Assembly: GCA_013368375.1 (NCBI GenBank)
Contig: JAACJP010000021.1
Location: forward strand, 496,001 to 560,000
Direction: 5' to 3'
Source of the DNA: Tricholomella constricta
Taxonomy: Eukaryota > Basidiomycota > Agaricomycetes > Agaricales > Lyophyllaceae
Length of the DNA stretch: 64,000 nt
Shown one piece after another: positions 22,790 to 35,538 of the stretch. The notes under the pieces are model-generated. The model had not been told where the DNA came from, did not search any database, and saw only the letters and a program-made list of their open reading frames with translations. Within the stretch, counting starts at the first letter, position 1; each line of letters begins with the position of its first letter. The translations under genes and the position numbers were made by a program.

Positions 22790-23075
22790 CCTCGTCCTGT
22801 ATACTTACCCTTGTATTTCACCTGTCTTTGCTTGCCAGCGAGAGCTGACTCATTAGATCGATCCTGACAATATTCAATCAGCGCTATTCAGGTTACTTCC
22901 TATCTTCGAGGCTACATCTACACTACTAATACATTTATTGACGTTTGTCGACTATCGATGTCGGTTCGGGCTCTTGGGCGGGATGATTGGCTGCGCTTGC
23001 TTCCCAGTGGCAACTACGCTGCCTGAGAAGGAATACCAGGGAATACCGCACCGGTCATTGGTTTACTCACGAAGT
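22790..23075. other. Intergenic; no gene recognised
   Basis: 3' flank of the Eaf3-like gene, with no recognisable coding. Confidence 0.4.
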
Positions 23076-23980
23076 TTAAAGCCAAATACGCGTACCTGCT
23101 GTCTTCGTACCCCCGCTAGAATCATAGCTCAGGTGCCTACGGTGCCTGTCCTCTAGATCTCGGATGCCCCTCTGCATGTTGGCAAGCCATACGTCAATCT
23201 CGTTGAGAAAATTCGGAGCAGACGAGGACGACAAGTGGGAGGACTGGTGACTATTGCTCTGGAGCAGCTGGTTTCTTTTCGATTGCTGGTATGAGCTGCC
23301 TACAGGCGCTTGCGACATAGATTAGATCGGTGTCGTGGTATGGTTGGTTTGTGTAAATGCGGTGGTTATTTGTGATGGATCCTTCCCCGTCACAGCTGAA
23401 ACGGGATTACTAGGCCTGATGAACAACGTCGTGAGATGAGAAAACAGCGAGTAGGACTCTGTACGAGGTCTGAAAAAGAGGGTATTGAGAACATAGGAGA
23501 CCTAGGCCGATTGTAGATAAAGCCGCCTGTGGAGTTGCCATAGTTATAAGAAAATCCGCCGTTGTAACTGCGAGGAGATATCAGTTCCGCGCGCTCGGTG
23601 TTGGAGCTCATGAGGCCGGGTGGGTTGTAAGCGTCAGTTGTCATGGGGTCGTTGGGGCTGCAATCTCGAGCTTCCGATTTGGCAATACATATGTAGTGCC
23701 TCTATGCTTGTAGGCCTCGGTCCGACATCGGGTAGAGACTTGGGTGCGGTCGATCACAAGACTCTGTAGCGAATATGCGAACTTGTTGCCAATGAATCTC
23801 GAAAGAAGTACAGACTAAAGGCAGTCCGGCGACGAATGTTGACCACAAGAGCGATACCCAAGAAGCCATGGCACTTAGTATTACCGCAAAATTCGGATGA
23901 TGCCAATAAGAAAAAGCAGGTCCATTGTTGTCTTGCGGTTTATGGAGACCTACCTTGAACAACGTCCTCACATTACGGAC
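23076..23980 (-). CDS. Uncertain hypothetical gene (one or two small Ser/Asn-rich frames)
   Basis: Leftward frames at 23390-23644 (MTTDAYNPPGLMSSN..., Tyr/Gly/Asn-rich) and 23076-23318 (MSQAPVGSSYQQSK..., with WLANMQRGIRDLEDRHRRHL) look protein-like in composition and could be exons of one gene. A frame at 23702-23971 contains a hydrophobic stretch (MASWVSLLWSTFVAGLPLV) that could be a membrane segment of an upstream exon. No splice junction could be proved and no family is recognised. It lies in convergent orientation with the Eaf3-like gene and in tandem behind Sus1. Confidence 0.3.
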
Positions 23981-24115
23981 TATTAAGCAGCCAAGCTGAG
24001 TGTAAATCCGTGCAATGTTAAAAAACTGTGAAAAAGGGATTATACGAGATTATACAAGTGCCAGATAAACATTGACTTGAAGGTCCAAAGGGAGGAACCC
24101 GTAGTAGTGCCACAG

Positions 24116-24600
24116 TTACGCAAACTGCTTTTCAACATATTGGCGGATGTGCGCCATGACCTCTCGTTTGACGGCCAAAGGGAGAGAGGCTAAATCAAGG
24201 ATGCAGCGCGATTTGTAAACTTTGTATTCTGGAAGCGAAATTTCGCTTGACTTACATTGCGCATGAGAAGCAAATTCATCCAACAGTCTTTGGAAAGAAA
24301 GCGTCTCCATTACTCTAGCGCTTTCTGACAGGAAACAGAGTAAAGTGACCATCATGAACGGCACAGAGGGGCTGACAACGACGTGAAGAACCTTTACTGC
24401 GGTGTCGTAAGTCATCGGACCAGCCACTCTCGCTAAGTTTGGTTACAAGAATTGCCTTAATGCTGAGCGTGATTTTCAGGTCATAAATATATCAAGCGAC
24501 TCGAGGGCGCAGCGTACCGATCCCATTCGCCACTTTCGACAAGGCGGCGATGAATCTGGGAGTAAAATGTGTCAACGTCCACAAGTGGTTTCGGCGGCAT
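24116..24600 (-). CDS. SUS1: Sus1/ENY2, SAGA DUB-module and TREX-2 subunit, four exons
   Basis: Exons complement(join(24116..24189,24256..24324,24392..24462,24518..24600)) give 98 residues, the family's normal size. The protein is all-helical: LVDVDTFYSQIHRRLVESG, WDRIKAILVTKLSESGW, DDLRHRSKE, FQRLLDEFASHAQSSLP and KREVMAHIRQYVEK. The SGW...LRHRSKE element and the C-terminal IRQYLEKQF-like end are diagnostic. Sus1 bridges histone H2B deubiquitination in SAGA with mRNA export in TREX-2. Three introns in a 98-codon gene recall the unusually intron-rich SUS1 genes of other fungi, where retention of an intron is regulatory. Here all introns are 55-67 nt. It is divergent from the Mago nashi gene. 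Confidence 0.9.
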
Positions 24601-24941
24601 TAGGGCTGATTGGAGGTTGAGACACGCCGTTGGCTAGCGTGTACCCGCCGCGATAGTTGGAAAGTCTGCCACTTGAGCTCCTGCCTCCAGCGATACTGAG
24701 CTTCTGGTCGTAAGAAAAACGCAGTCCAATATCCTGCGTAAATTTAATTGAGAGGTTCTAAAACCATGCAACGGCCGCATGGATAAACTCACCGAGTCCC
24801 TCGAGGAGCCGATACCGTCAACGCCAAGGTCAGCGCTCGCGAGCGCTGAGCTCGAGAACAAGTGATATCACGTGATGGTGCGAACGTTCGCAAGTTTTGG
24901 TGCAATGTTGCCGACGACGAGCTCAACCCACTCCTACCATC
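24601..24941. promoter_or_regulatory. Divergent promoter region, Sus1 / Mago nashi
   Basis: The 341 bp between the two ATGs serve both genes. A leftward frame spans much of it (24634-24861) but is compositionally unlike protein and has no motif. No specific control element was assigned. Confidence 0.4.
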
Positions 24942-25734
24942 ATGAGCAGCCTCGAGAATGACCCTTTCTACCTGAGGTATGTACTCTATTATCATCACAA
25001 GTCTCAAAGAACAACCTAGGTAACTGCTCTACAGATACTAGTACGTTTTTCATCGCCTAACGCGCGTAATCGCCATCCTCATCCATGTACCACACAGCAC
25101 CGGACACTCCGGAAAGCACGGCCACGAATTCCTGGAATTCGAGTACTCGCACGGTCGTCTGCGGTATGCCAACAACTCCAACTACCGCAACGATAGTCTC
25201 ATCCGTAAAGAGAGTGAGCACCATCATCTCTGGGGAGCAGCGCCCTAGTTTGCTAATTGTCATCACCGCAACAGTGTGGGTCGGGCCTCTAGTCGTCAAG
25301 GAGCTCAAACGGATAGTGGAGGCGAGCGAGATTACGAAGTAAGGAGTGATCATGGGATGGTATCTTCCTGCTCAGCTGGCTGACGTGCGTCACAGGGAAG
25401 ACGACACAAACTGGCCGAAAAAGAACATTGTTGGTAAGCAAGAGCTCGAAATTCGTGTTGGAAACGACCATATCGCGTTCGAGGTGCGGGCCTTTGTGTA
25501 TCCGTGGATGTCAAACATTCATCATATCATTTAACACACAGACCGCAAAAATCGGCTCTCTAGTCGATATCCAGGACAGCGAGGATCCTGAGGGCCTCCG
25601 TGTATTTTACTACCTCGTCCAAGATTTGAAGGTTCGGACCAGTCGCTCCTCTTCATTACGCTGGTGTTGACACTGCACAACAGTGCCTCATTTTCTCCCT
25701 CATCTCCCTGCACTTCAAAATCAAGCCCATATAA
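24942..25734 (+). CDS. MAGO: Mago nashi, exon-junction-complex core, seven exons with a 6-nt microexon
   Basis: Exons join(24942..24976,25035..25040,25098..25213,25275..25338,25396..25483,25542..25631,25684..25734) give 149 residues (animal Mago 146). Conserved blocks: [93 protein letters not shown] and LHFKIKPI at the end. Mago pairs with Y14 and clamps eIF4A3 on spliced mRNA, marking exon junctions. The second exon is only ATACTA; skipping it keeps frame but deletes two residues of the near-invariant LRYY, so it is inferred to be used. Introns 1 and 2 (58 and 57 nt) have good donors, and intron 2 has a CTAAC branch. The MWVGPLVV segment differs a little from the usual sequence. Confidence 0.92.
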
Positions 25735-26414
25735 CAATATACTATTGCTGTTTGTTATTGCTCGGGAGTGTGGTGGCTGAGTACGATTCTTCTTATTGAC
25801 AAGTGGATTTACGGTGGATTGGAAGGAAGGACCGAGCCGCCTGAATCTATGTCAGTCTCTCTTCTTCTACTTTACCAGTATCCAAGCTCATCGTCTGTCA
25901 TCGTCTTACAATCAGCCCAGTCTGCCACTTCCACCCTGTCATCAAGAAAGCGTTCGGTCTTTGTAATAGGTGCGCTCTCTTGAATCTTCACCGAGCTTAT
26001 TTCTGACGTGCACCTTTTCTACAGCTAGCTCTGTCTGAATTTATGTGAAAATTTCTTGTCGCTCCAGTCTGCTTAAAAGTTGCCGCTCAACACTTCCCGA
26101 ACTTCCAGTCACCCACATCCTCTCCTTGATGGCTATTAGGACTTTTTTGAGATGCTAGGAGCAGTTTGATAATTTCTTTGTAGAAGTAAATTCGGCGGCG
26201 CTATGCTATTACAATGAATTGAATAAGCCGCAACTCTACATGTATTGAACGCAAGGGCTTGATCCTGCAAGCAACTGAACGAATTGGATGTCGGCCTGTT
26301 CACGAATCCAGATCTTACCCTCCCCGATATTGATTAAGAAAAGGCAGCGTATCGATATGTACATTCCCCAGGAGTTCCAAATTGTACAGAGATGAGAAAT
26401 CTATCATCTTTAAT
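25735..26414. other. Convergent 3' region between Mago and ValRS; no gene
   Basis: Mago ends at 25734 and the leftward ValRS gene ends at 26415. Only 3' UTR-like AT-rich sequence was seen. Confidence 0.5.
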
Positions 26415-29400
26415 CTATTTCAACTTCGAGAACATCTCCCTCGACAGCTCCAGCGTCGAAATCTCCGTCTCCAGCGTCTTTCGCTAAGACCCCGATAATC
26501 AACACCTACAGATCGAAGGGGCCAGCAAAATGCAACGCACCTTGTCCTCATTGACCACGCGCACATCCGCAGGGACAGTCTCCTCATAATCCGGCTGCGC
26601 CTCAAACTTGGTGATTTTCGAGAGATTCAAGCGCACGAGATGAAGCTTCTTATCACACTTTGCAATCTCAACGTCCAGGTCCACGAGTCCCTGATTGCCA
26701 GGATCCAAACATCAGTTTGTTTCCCAAGGAATGAGTTGTTGAAGCGAAAAAAAACGTACCCGCACGAGGGTATACACGGCAACGGTCCGCGTGACGACGC
26801 CACTCCCGCACCCAGCAGGAATCTCGCTCAGGTCGCGAACGACCTTGGCGCTCTTGCAGCCCTTGGTGAGCGCCACGATCGTGGGCAGCTGCGCCTCGAA
26901 CAGCGCCGCCTCGTCGTCGTTCTGTATATGCAGGAAGACTGCGAAGAAAATCAACATCGAAACATTGACGCCACTTTCGCGGTGGTTATCAAACCGACGC
27001 ACATTGGATATCACTCTGCAGGTTATAAGACGCCGCAAGCGATCGGCCGGCCCTGAGTGCAGAGAACACAAGGTCAAAGCGCTTATCGGCCTCCTCAAAC
27101 ACAGACGCGGTATCCTGTAAAAGATGACGATCAAAACAACACCCGGCGCTCACAGGACAAAAAGAGACGAACATGCACAGGGAAGGCAGACACCATTATG
27201 GACGGTGTCGCATCGTTGGGTCGCCGGGGGAGGCGCTGCCACAGCTCCTCGGTGACAAAGGGCATGAAAGGATGGAGCAGCCTCAAACCATGGTCGAGAC
27301 ACGTATACAGCGTCTGCTGTGCCGACTTTCTCGTCTCGATGGGCGCAGACTCGTCCGTCATGGGTTTCATGGCTTCCTACAGGCAAAGTCAGGCGCGTGA
27401 GGCGCGCTGGGAAACACGGCACTCACGATGTAAACATCACACAGCTCATAGAGCCAGAAATTGTGTGCTATCGTGGTGGCCTGCATGAAATGGCGCTCCG
27501 CAAGCCAGCTGTTGATCTCGGTGGCAGCGATGTTGAGCTTGTGCAGGATCCACTGCTCTACAAGGCTCTCCCGTCCAGTAGGCTGCACGCATCCCGTAAG
27601 TCACGTCGCCGATAACACGATCATCTCGCTCTCACCTTGGCTGTAGGTTCCGGCACGAATTCCCCATCCAGCTTGAGCATCGCAAACTTGGTCGCGTTAA
27701 AGATCTTGTTGCAGAACTTGCGGTACCCCTCCACACGCAAAATCTCCAAGTTGATATCACGCCCTTGACGTCCCGTTAAGGCTCCTTCCACAAAATTACA
27801 TAACACCGTCACTCACCTCCGGCCGAATACGCACACAACGCAAACCTCAGCGCGTCCGTCCCGCACTGCGGAATTCCTTTGGGGAAATCCTTCTTCTGGC
27901 CCGCCTGGGCTTTCAAGATCTCTTTTTCGTCCAAATTTCCCTCCCTCAGCTTGGCATGGAGCGCCTCGAGAGGCAGGCCCTGGATGACATCGATGGGGTC
28001 AATGACGTTTCCGAGGGACTTGCTCATCTTGCGGCCGTGCGCGTCGCGGATCATGGCGTGGCACAGGACTTCCTTGAAGGGCACTTGTCCCGTGAGCTTG
28101 ATGCCGAGGAGGACCATGCGCGCAACCCAGAAGAAGAGGATATCCCACCCCGTCTCAAGGAGCGACGCCGGGAAGTATTTTTGAAGATCAGGGGTCTGTG
28201 TCGGCGGGTTAGAGGCAGTATAACGGAGATAAGGGGGATCGTACATTTTCGGGCCAGCCCATGATGGAAAACGGCCAGAGACCGGATGAGAACCACGTAT
28301 CGAGCACATCCTCATCCTGTTCGAGCGCAAATTTCCTTCCAGCCGCAAGCGCCTCCGCGCGCTGCATCGCCTCGTCCCGCGTGCGACCCACAACCCAATT
28401 TTTGCCGTCGTTCACCTACGATACTTCGTGTCAGCTAGATCTCCAGAGGCCATCACAACACGTACATCCTGCTCAAGCCCCTCGATGCGCACAAAGTACG
28501 CGGGACAGCGGTGGCCCCACCACAGTTGGCGGGAGATGCACCAGTCCTGGATGCCTTCGAGCCACCTGTACCAGTCGTTCTCTGACTGCTTGGGCGTAAT
28601 GAGGAGCTCGCCCGCGCGCGTGCGCTATATCATCGTCAGCCTAGACGGCACCACACAACGACCCGTCAAAACATACCTTGATCGCCTCCTCCGCAAGCGG
28701 CTTGCAGTCGACCCACCACTGCGGCTTGAGCACAGGCTCAATGAGGTCCCCCGATTTACTGCAAATCGGGATCTGCATCGGATTATCCTTGGTCTCAACA
28801 TACCACCCTCCCTCCTTCAACATCTTCACCACCTCCACTCTCGCATGGAACCTCTTCATGCCCTGGAAGTGGGGCCCGGTATTGGCATTGAACGTCCCGT
28901 CGTCATTCAGGATGTTCACAACCTCCAAGTTGTGCCTGACACCGACGTCGTAGTCGTTCGGGTCGTGCGCGGGCGTGATCTTGACCGCGCCCGTGCCAAA
29001 CTCCATGTCGACGGCGACGGCGTCCTGGACGATCGGGAGGCGGCGGTCGAGGAAGGGGTGGATCGCGAATTTGCCGTGGAGGTGCTGCGATGCGATGCAG
29101 TGAGCGGAAACGTACGAGTATTAATAGACAACACGTACCGTGTACCTGGGATCGTCGGGGTGCACAGCAATGGCAGTATCACCTAGCATTGTTTCTGGAC
29201 GGGTAGTAGCGACCACGATGCGCTCACCTGCGCCGTCCTCGCGTCAGCACCCCAAGCACATGTAATTAGAACCAGATCCACGTACCCGAACCCTCGATGA
29301 CATATGCAAAGCTGGTGATCACTCCAAACTCGAACTTTTCCTTGGGATCGTAGCCGGGCACATGGAGGAAGGTCCTGCCGGTGAGCTCCTTCTGCTCGAC

Positions 29401-30478
29401 CTGTGCAGGGGGGCGTTAGAGCTAGGGCTGCCCCATGGCGGAGGGCACGAACCTCGAGGTTGGAGAGGGTGGTATTTAGCTTGACACACCAGTTGACGAG
29501 GCGATTGGCGCGGTAGATAATGCCATCCTCGTGTAGTTTGCAAAACGTTTCGATGACGGCGCGGGAGAGGTTCTGTAATAGGTGAGCTGTCGGTCGCCGA
29601 ACAAGGAAGAATGGGACAGACCTCGTCCATGGTAAAGGCGACGCGATCCCAGTCGTAGCTTCCTCCAAGGCGATGTAGCTGTTCGGTAATCTTGGTCTGG
29701 TACTCGTCCTTCCACTCGCTGACGGTTTCGACGAACTTGTCGCGTCCGAGGTCGTGGCGAGTCTTGCCAGAAGTTTTGTATAAACGCTTCTCGACGACGC
29801 TCTGGGTGGAGATACCGGCGTGATCAAAGCCAGGGGCAAACAGAGTTTCTTTTCCCAGCATGCGATTCCTACGGCAAGTTAAGTGAGTCGATCAGACGGT
29901 GCTTCAGACGCGACGCACCAGCGCACGAGAGAATCCTGAATAGCAACAGTCAAACCATGTCCGATGTGAAGGCTGCCAGTGACGTTAGGCGGGGGGGATG
30001 GAATGACAAAGGTATCGCGAGGCTCGTTGTTCTGGGAGGGAAAGTACTTTTGGGTGCTCTCGGGCTTGAAGAAGCCCTGAGCGGACCACCAGTCGTACCA
30101 AGCGGCCTCGATGGCGATGGGGTTGTAGCCGGCGGCCATGGGGTCGGACAAGTCTGGAAATTGTGTATAAGTAGGAGAGATGGCAGTCTATGAGTTGACG
30201 GACCCTTCTTTTGGCCCTTTGGAGTGAGGTTTACGAAGGGGGGTTCGGGAGCATCATCCTTCTTTGCCTTTTCGGCCTTTGGTTTCTTGTCAGCGGCGGG
30301 TTGGGCCTTGGAGGCCTTTGCAGCGAGCTTTGCTTCCTTCTCTAGCCTCTTTGCCTCTTTTTTTGCTGGACATGGAGTGAGTAGTGAGCGAGTCCGGAGT
30401 AGGATTAAGGTACAGACCTGCGCTCTTGGAATTGGGATTGGGAGAATCGACGGAAGACGGGGTCGGAGCGTCGGCCAT
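26415..30478 (-). CDS. VAS1: Valyl-tRNA synthetase, many exons
   Basis: The gene starts [16 protein letters not shown] at 30478 and ends SREMFSKLK at 26417-26415. The N-terminus is a Lys/Ala-rich helical extension ([17 protein letters not shown]), after which [16 protein letters not shown] begins the catalytic body. The class I signatures are present: HIGH at 29957-29968 ([11 protein letters not shown]) and KMSKS at 28016-28030 ([13 protein letters not shown]). Editing-domain motifs ([11 protein letters not shown] region, 29150-29200; [15 protein letters not shown], 28960-29000) and the anticodon-binding domain lie in order, and a coiled-coil tail closes it. It charges tRNA-Val with valine and edits mischarged Thr. 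About a dozen short introns interrupt the gene; not all were fixed to the base. No mitochondrial presequence is obvious from the first ATG. It is divergent from the PP2C gene. Confidence 0.93.
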
Positions 30479-30845
30479 CAAGTATCGGGTGGACTTGGAA
30501 GGATGGATAAGCAGAGATGGAGGATGGCGGACGAGGAGATTGGAAGCAAAGCGATAATATCGATGCATGCCATCCGTGTCCGTGACTCGTTCTGTCGCTC
30601 GGCTAAATCCGCCTGACAAAATTTAAATCTAATCTAATCTAATTTGGTGAGGTCGGGGTGCTGTTGGGTACCATAGCGTGCTCTAGACTGCTCTAGGGTG
30701 ATAAGTACAGGCTGTTACAGGGTGCTACACGGAATGCCCGGATCCTATCGGAGGTACAATGAATATCGAGACAATCGAGTGCACGTGAATATAATTTCAA
30801 AAAGAGCGGGGTGACCCGGTTCTGCTCTCGACGACGACGACGACG
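30479..30845. promoter_or_regulatory. Divergent promoter region, ValRS / PP2C
   Basis: The 367 bp contain a TCTAATCTAATCTAAT direct repeat near 30630 and short direct repeats GCTCTAGACTGCTCTAG near 30680. Both could be transcription-factor sites, but none is recognised. Confidence 0.35.
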
Positions 30846-32714
30846 ATGGCCATGAAGAGCGGGCTGCCACCTGGCGCCATCCACAAACGTCTCTACACCG
30901 TTCTCCCTCGTCCTTCTGTTGCTGCCTCTTCCTCGTCCCAGCACCGACCCCGGCCTCGCTCAAACTCGGCGTCGCTCTACACATCGAGCAACCTACTCCC
31001 GCTCTCCTTCTTCGACTCTCCGCCAGCCCCGCCCTCGCGTCTTCCGCCAGCACCCCCGCGTCTGCCTGGCGAGCCCAAGCAGCATACCAACACCAATCCC
31101 AACCCGCTCGCACTAACTCCGGCTTCTCCTGCCACAGACGGTTCCGCACAACTTCTTGCGTCGTCTCTGCCGTACCAGTATCCTTCCCATCCCTCCTTTG
31201 ATGCCACCCACACCTCTGCCACTCCCCTACACCGCCCTCGGAAAACTCCTCACGCCCGCTACCAACTCGACGTCGGCGCATACGGCATCCCCAAACGCTG
31301 CCGCCAATCTCGTCGTCCCTTCCACACCCATGCTCCGGACCCTCTTCACCTCGCTGTCCAGGTTGGCGAAGATGCCTACTTTGTCCGCGATAACGCCATG
31401 GGTGTCGCTGACGGCGTCGGAGGCTGGGCCCGCACACAACCTCAACCCGATCCCACCCCTAGTCCCAGCGCCCTATTCGCCCGCCGCCTCATGCACTTCA
31501 CCTCGGCCCAGCTAGAACCTCCTCTCAACAACCCCTCCGTCGACCCCGGCCCTGTTCCGGATCTTGACTCCCATCTAGCCGATCTCTCCGAAGGCATCGA
31601 TGTTCTCAACATCCTCGAACGCGCTTATCACCAGACTGTCAAAGTACACGTCCAGCCCTCCACATCCACACCCCTCCATACCGGCTCATCCACTGCCCTT
31701 GTCGCTGTCCTCGACAACGTCGACGAACCCGTCCTCAAAATCGCACACATTGGCGACTCCATGGGCATGCTCGTCCGCGGCGACAACATCGTCTGGCGCA
31801 GCGAGGAAATGTGGTGGGCCTTTAACACCCCCGTCCAGCTCTCCCCGCCTCCCCGTCCCCCCACCCCGCCCCTTTCCTCTCTCCGGCCCTCCACTTCCAC
31901 CTTTCTCAGTCCCTTTTCCCCATCTTCGTCTCCATCCTACCTGCCCTTCCACCCACCACCAATCCCCACCACACCAGACGTGACCCCACGCACCACCGCC
32001 CACATCGTCACTCTTCCCGTCCGCCCCGACGACATCCTCATCCTCGCCAGCGACGGTCTCAGCGACAACCTCTGGGACGAGGACGTGCTCGACGAAGTCG
32101 CCCGTTTCCGCCGCACTTGGGCCTCTCCCTCCCATCATCCTTCTTTCCCCTCTGACGCCGGCGTCACCACCACCTCCACGAACGTTACACCAGGCGTGCA
32201 GATCTCCACCTCGACTTCAACCCTAAGCTCGAGCATATCGGACGCCTCGCCGCAGCAGATAGATGCCGCCTCCCTCCGACGGCACACCCTCGCCGGCATG
32301 CTCTCTGAAGCCCTCTGCTCCCGCGCCCGCCGCGTCTCTGAGCGGCGGCCCAGCGGCACCACATCCCCGGTCCCTGCTCCCTCGCACACCTCGTGTAGAC
32401 CACCATCCCCAGAAACAAGTGCAAGCACCTCCCTGCACGGTGCAAAGGGAGACGCACATACACACCCAGCCTCAAACGCACATGCAGAGGAGAATCCAGA
32501 CGACACCCCTTTTGCGCGACGCGCACGGGAGCTCGGCAAGTCGTTTGCGGGCGGAAAACGCGATGGTACGTACGCCTCTGTCGCCGGCCCTCTCCTCTTT
32601 GTCTATCCCCCAAACTCACTTTACAATAATATTCTAGACATCTCCGTCCTCGTCGCAATCGTATCTCCCTCTCCTGCCCTCGCGCCCGCCCCAGCGTCGG
32701 CGGCGGCTGTGTAG
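30846..32714 (+). CDS. PP2C-type phosphatase, Ptc7/PPTC7-like, two exons
   Basis: Exons join(30846..32565,32638..32714) give 598 residues. The intron (72 nt, GTACGT ... TTCTAG) is a multiple of three without stops, so unspliced RNA also keeps frame. The spliced form restores KRDDISVLVAIV, the conserved PP2C C-terminal motif. The N-terminus is basic and Ser/Arg-rich, consistent with a mitochondrial presequence. Catalytic blocks: GEDAYFVRDNAMGVADGVGG (metal-binding Asp), HTGSSTALVA, KIAHIGDSMGMLV and DDILILASDGLSDNLWDEDV. Ptc7 enzymes dephosphorylate mitochondrial proteins, including those of coenzyme Q synthesis. Long Ser/Pro inserts between motifs (residues ~330-380 and 430-560) are unusual and are Basidiomycota-type expansions. 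The start could alternatively be the second Met (codon 3). Confidence 0.85.
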   Translation: MAMKSGLPPGAIHKRLYTVLPRPSVAASSSSQHRPRPRSNSASLYTSSNLLPLSFFDSPPAPPSRLPPAPPRLPGEPKQHTNTNPNPLALTPASPATDGSAQLLASSLPYQYPSHPSFDATHTSATPLHRPRKTPHARYQLDVGAYGIPKRCRQSRRPFHTHAPDPLHLAVQVGEDAYFVRDNAMGVADGVGGWARTQPQPDPTPSPSALFARRLMHFTSAQLEPPLNNPSVDPGPVPDLDSHLADLSEGIDVLNILERAYHQTVKVHVQPSTSTPLHTGSSTALVAVLDNVDEPVLKIAHIGDSMGMLVRGDNIVWRSEEMWWAFNTPVQLSPPPRPPTPPLSSLRPSTSTFLSPFSPSSSPSYLPFHPPPIPTTPDVTPRTTAHIVTLPVRPDDILILASDGLSDNLWDEDVLDEVARFRRTWASPSHHPSFPSDAGVTTTSTNVTPGVQISTSTSTLSSSISDASPQQIDAASLRRHTLAGMLSEALCSRARRVSERRPSGTTSPVPAPSHTSCRPPSPETSASTSLHGAKGDAHTHPASNAHAEENPDDTPFARRARELGKSFAGGKRDGTYASVAGPLLFVYPPNSLYNNILDISVLVAIVSPSPALAPAPASAAAV

Positions 32715-33402
32715 GCTGACGTTTCCTCGGCTGCCCCTATCTGAGATGACGATGGTACGTACGCCCTGCCCCTTTTCCACATCCTCTTGTAGTGACCTTT
32801 AAATATGTAGTGGATCACGGAAATCCGCCATCGTCTTTCCTGCACCCACATCTGCGCGCGCCTGGGCGTCGTTGCTCCGTGCCTCTGTTCCTCTAGCCTG
32901 ACGCGGGCTGCTGATATAAAAAGGACTCGGATTTCTCTTTTGTATGTATGTACCACCCAACCACTCACCCTCATCATTTGCATTTGTCATTAGTTCCGTT
33001 CCCCGGTTTCTTTCTTGTTTTTTTACACCATCCCCCCTTCTCTCTTGGATATTTATATATACAGTACACTACCCGCCGCCACTAGCACTAGGACATTTCG
33101 TCCCATCCCCACCTCGACCCATGCATTTCATAAACATGTAGATTATATATCGCTTCATCTTGTAGGGTGCAAGTATACAAAATCATTTATTCAAGCTTTT
33201 TTGTTTGGCGTCAGAATTGTTGATGTCGAGATACAGGATTTCTTGACGAGGGGTCGACAAGCAACAAAGAAACGCAACGAAAACATCAATCTCTACAGAA
33301 TGGAGGAACGACTGATGGTGTCTGTCTAGGAGAGACTATCAATCTCAGGCAATTCGATCAAATAAACCTCATAAGGAGAATATAATTGCTTGTCGGCAAA
33401 GT
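32715..33402. other. Convergent 3' region; no gene
   Basis: AT-rich and pyrimidine-rich sequence between the PP2C stop and the end of the leftward kinase gene. No recognisable coding. Confidence 0.5.
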
Positions 33403-35079
<1,677 letters not shown>

Positions 35080-35538
35080 CCCAAGTTGTGGCAATTGAGG
35101 TGTTCACCACGTTGATGGGCATCACGGAGGTGGCAGAGGCACACCGATTGGCGTGTGACTGACCAGACTCTTGAAACACCCAACGACGTGTTCTCGTTAT
35201 TCTACTTACGCGGGGGATCACATCTGCATGGATGTCAAACCTGACGAGGATGTACATGTTATAATACGCGACGATACTTGCCATGACCTTCACGGATGTC
35301 ACTTCAAATCTGGATTCTGCAGAGGCCATTACTTATAAAGATGATATTTTTAAGTAGTCATAACGACCTCAAATACATTAGCTACACTACATGTTGCAAC
35401 TATCTGCATGAGACCACCAAGTGTGGTTGTTTATAATGGTGAGCGCATGAATGCCTGCATTGATCTCTACTTTCCTGGTCATGTGGCTCGATTGAGGAAA
35501 GCGGTGGCGCACTGCCACCCCCTGTTCACCACAATACG
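35080..35538. other. Divergent upstream region; possible small leftward frame
   Basis: The region holds the promoters of the SRPK-like and the following gene. A leftward ATG at 35329 (MASAESRFEVTSVKVMASI) opens a frame that runs into the kinase gene in another phase. It could be an upstream exon or chance. Confidence 0.3.
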
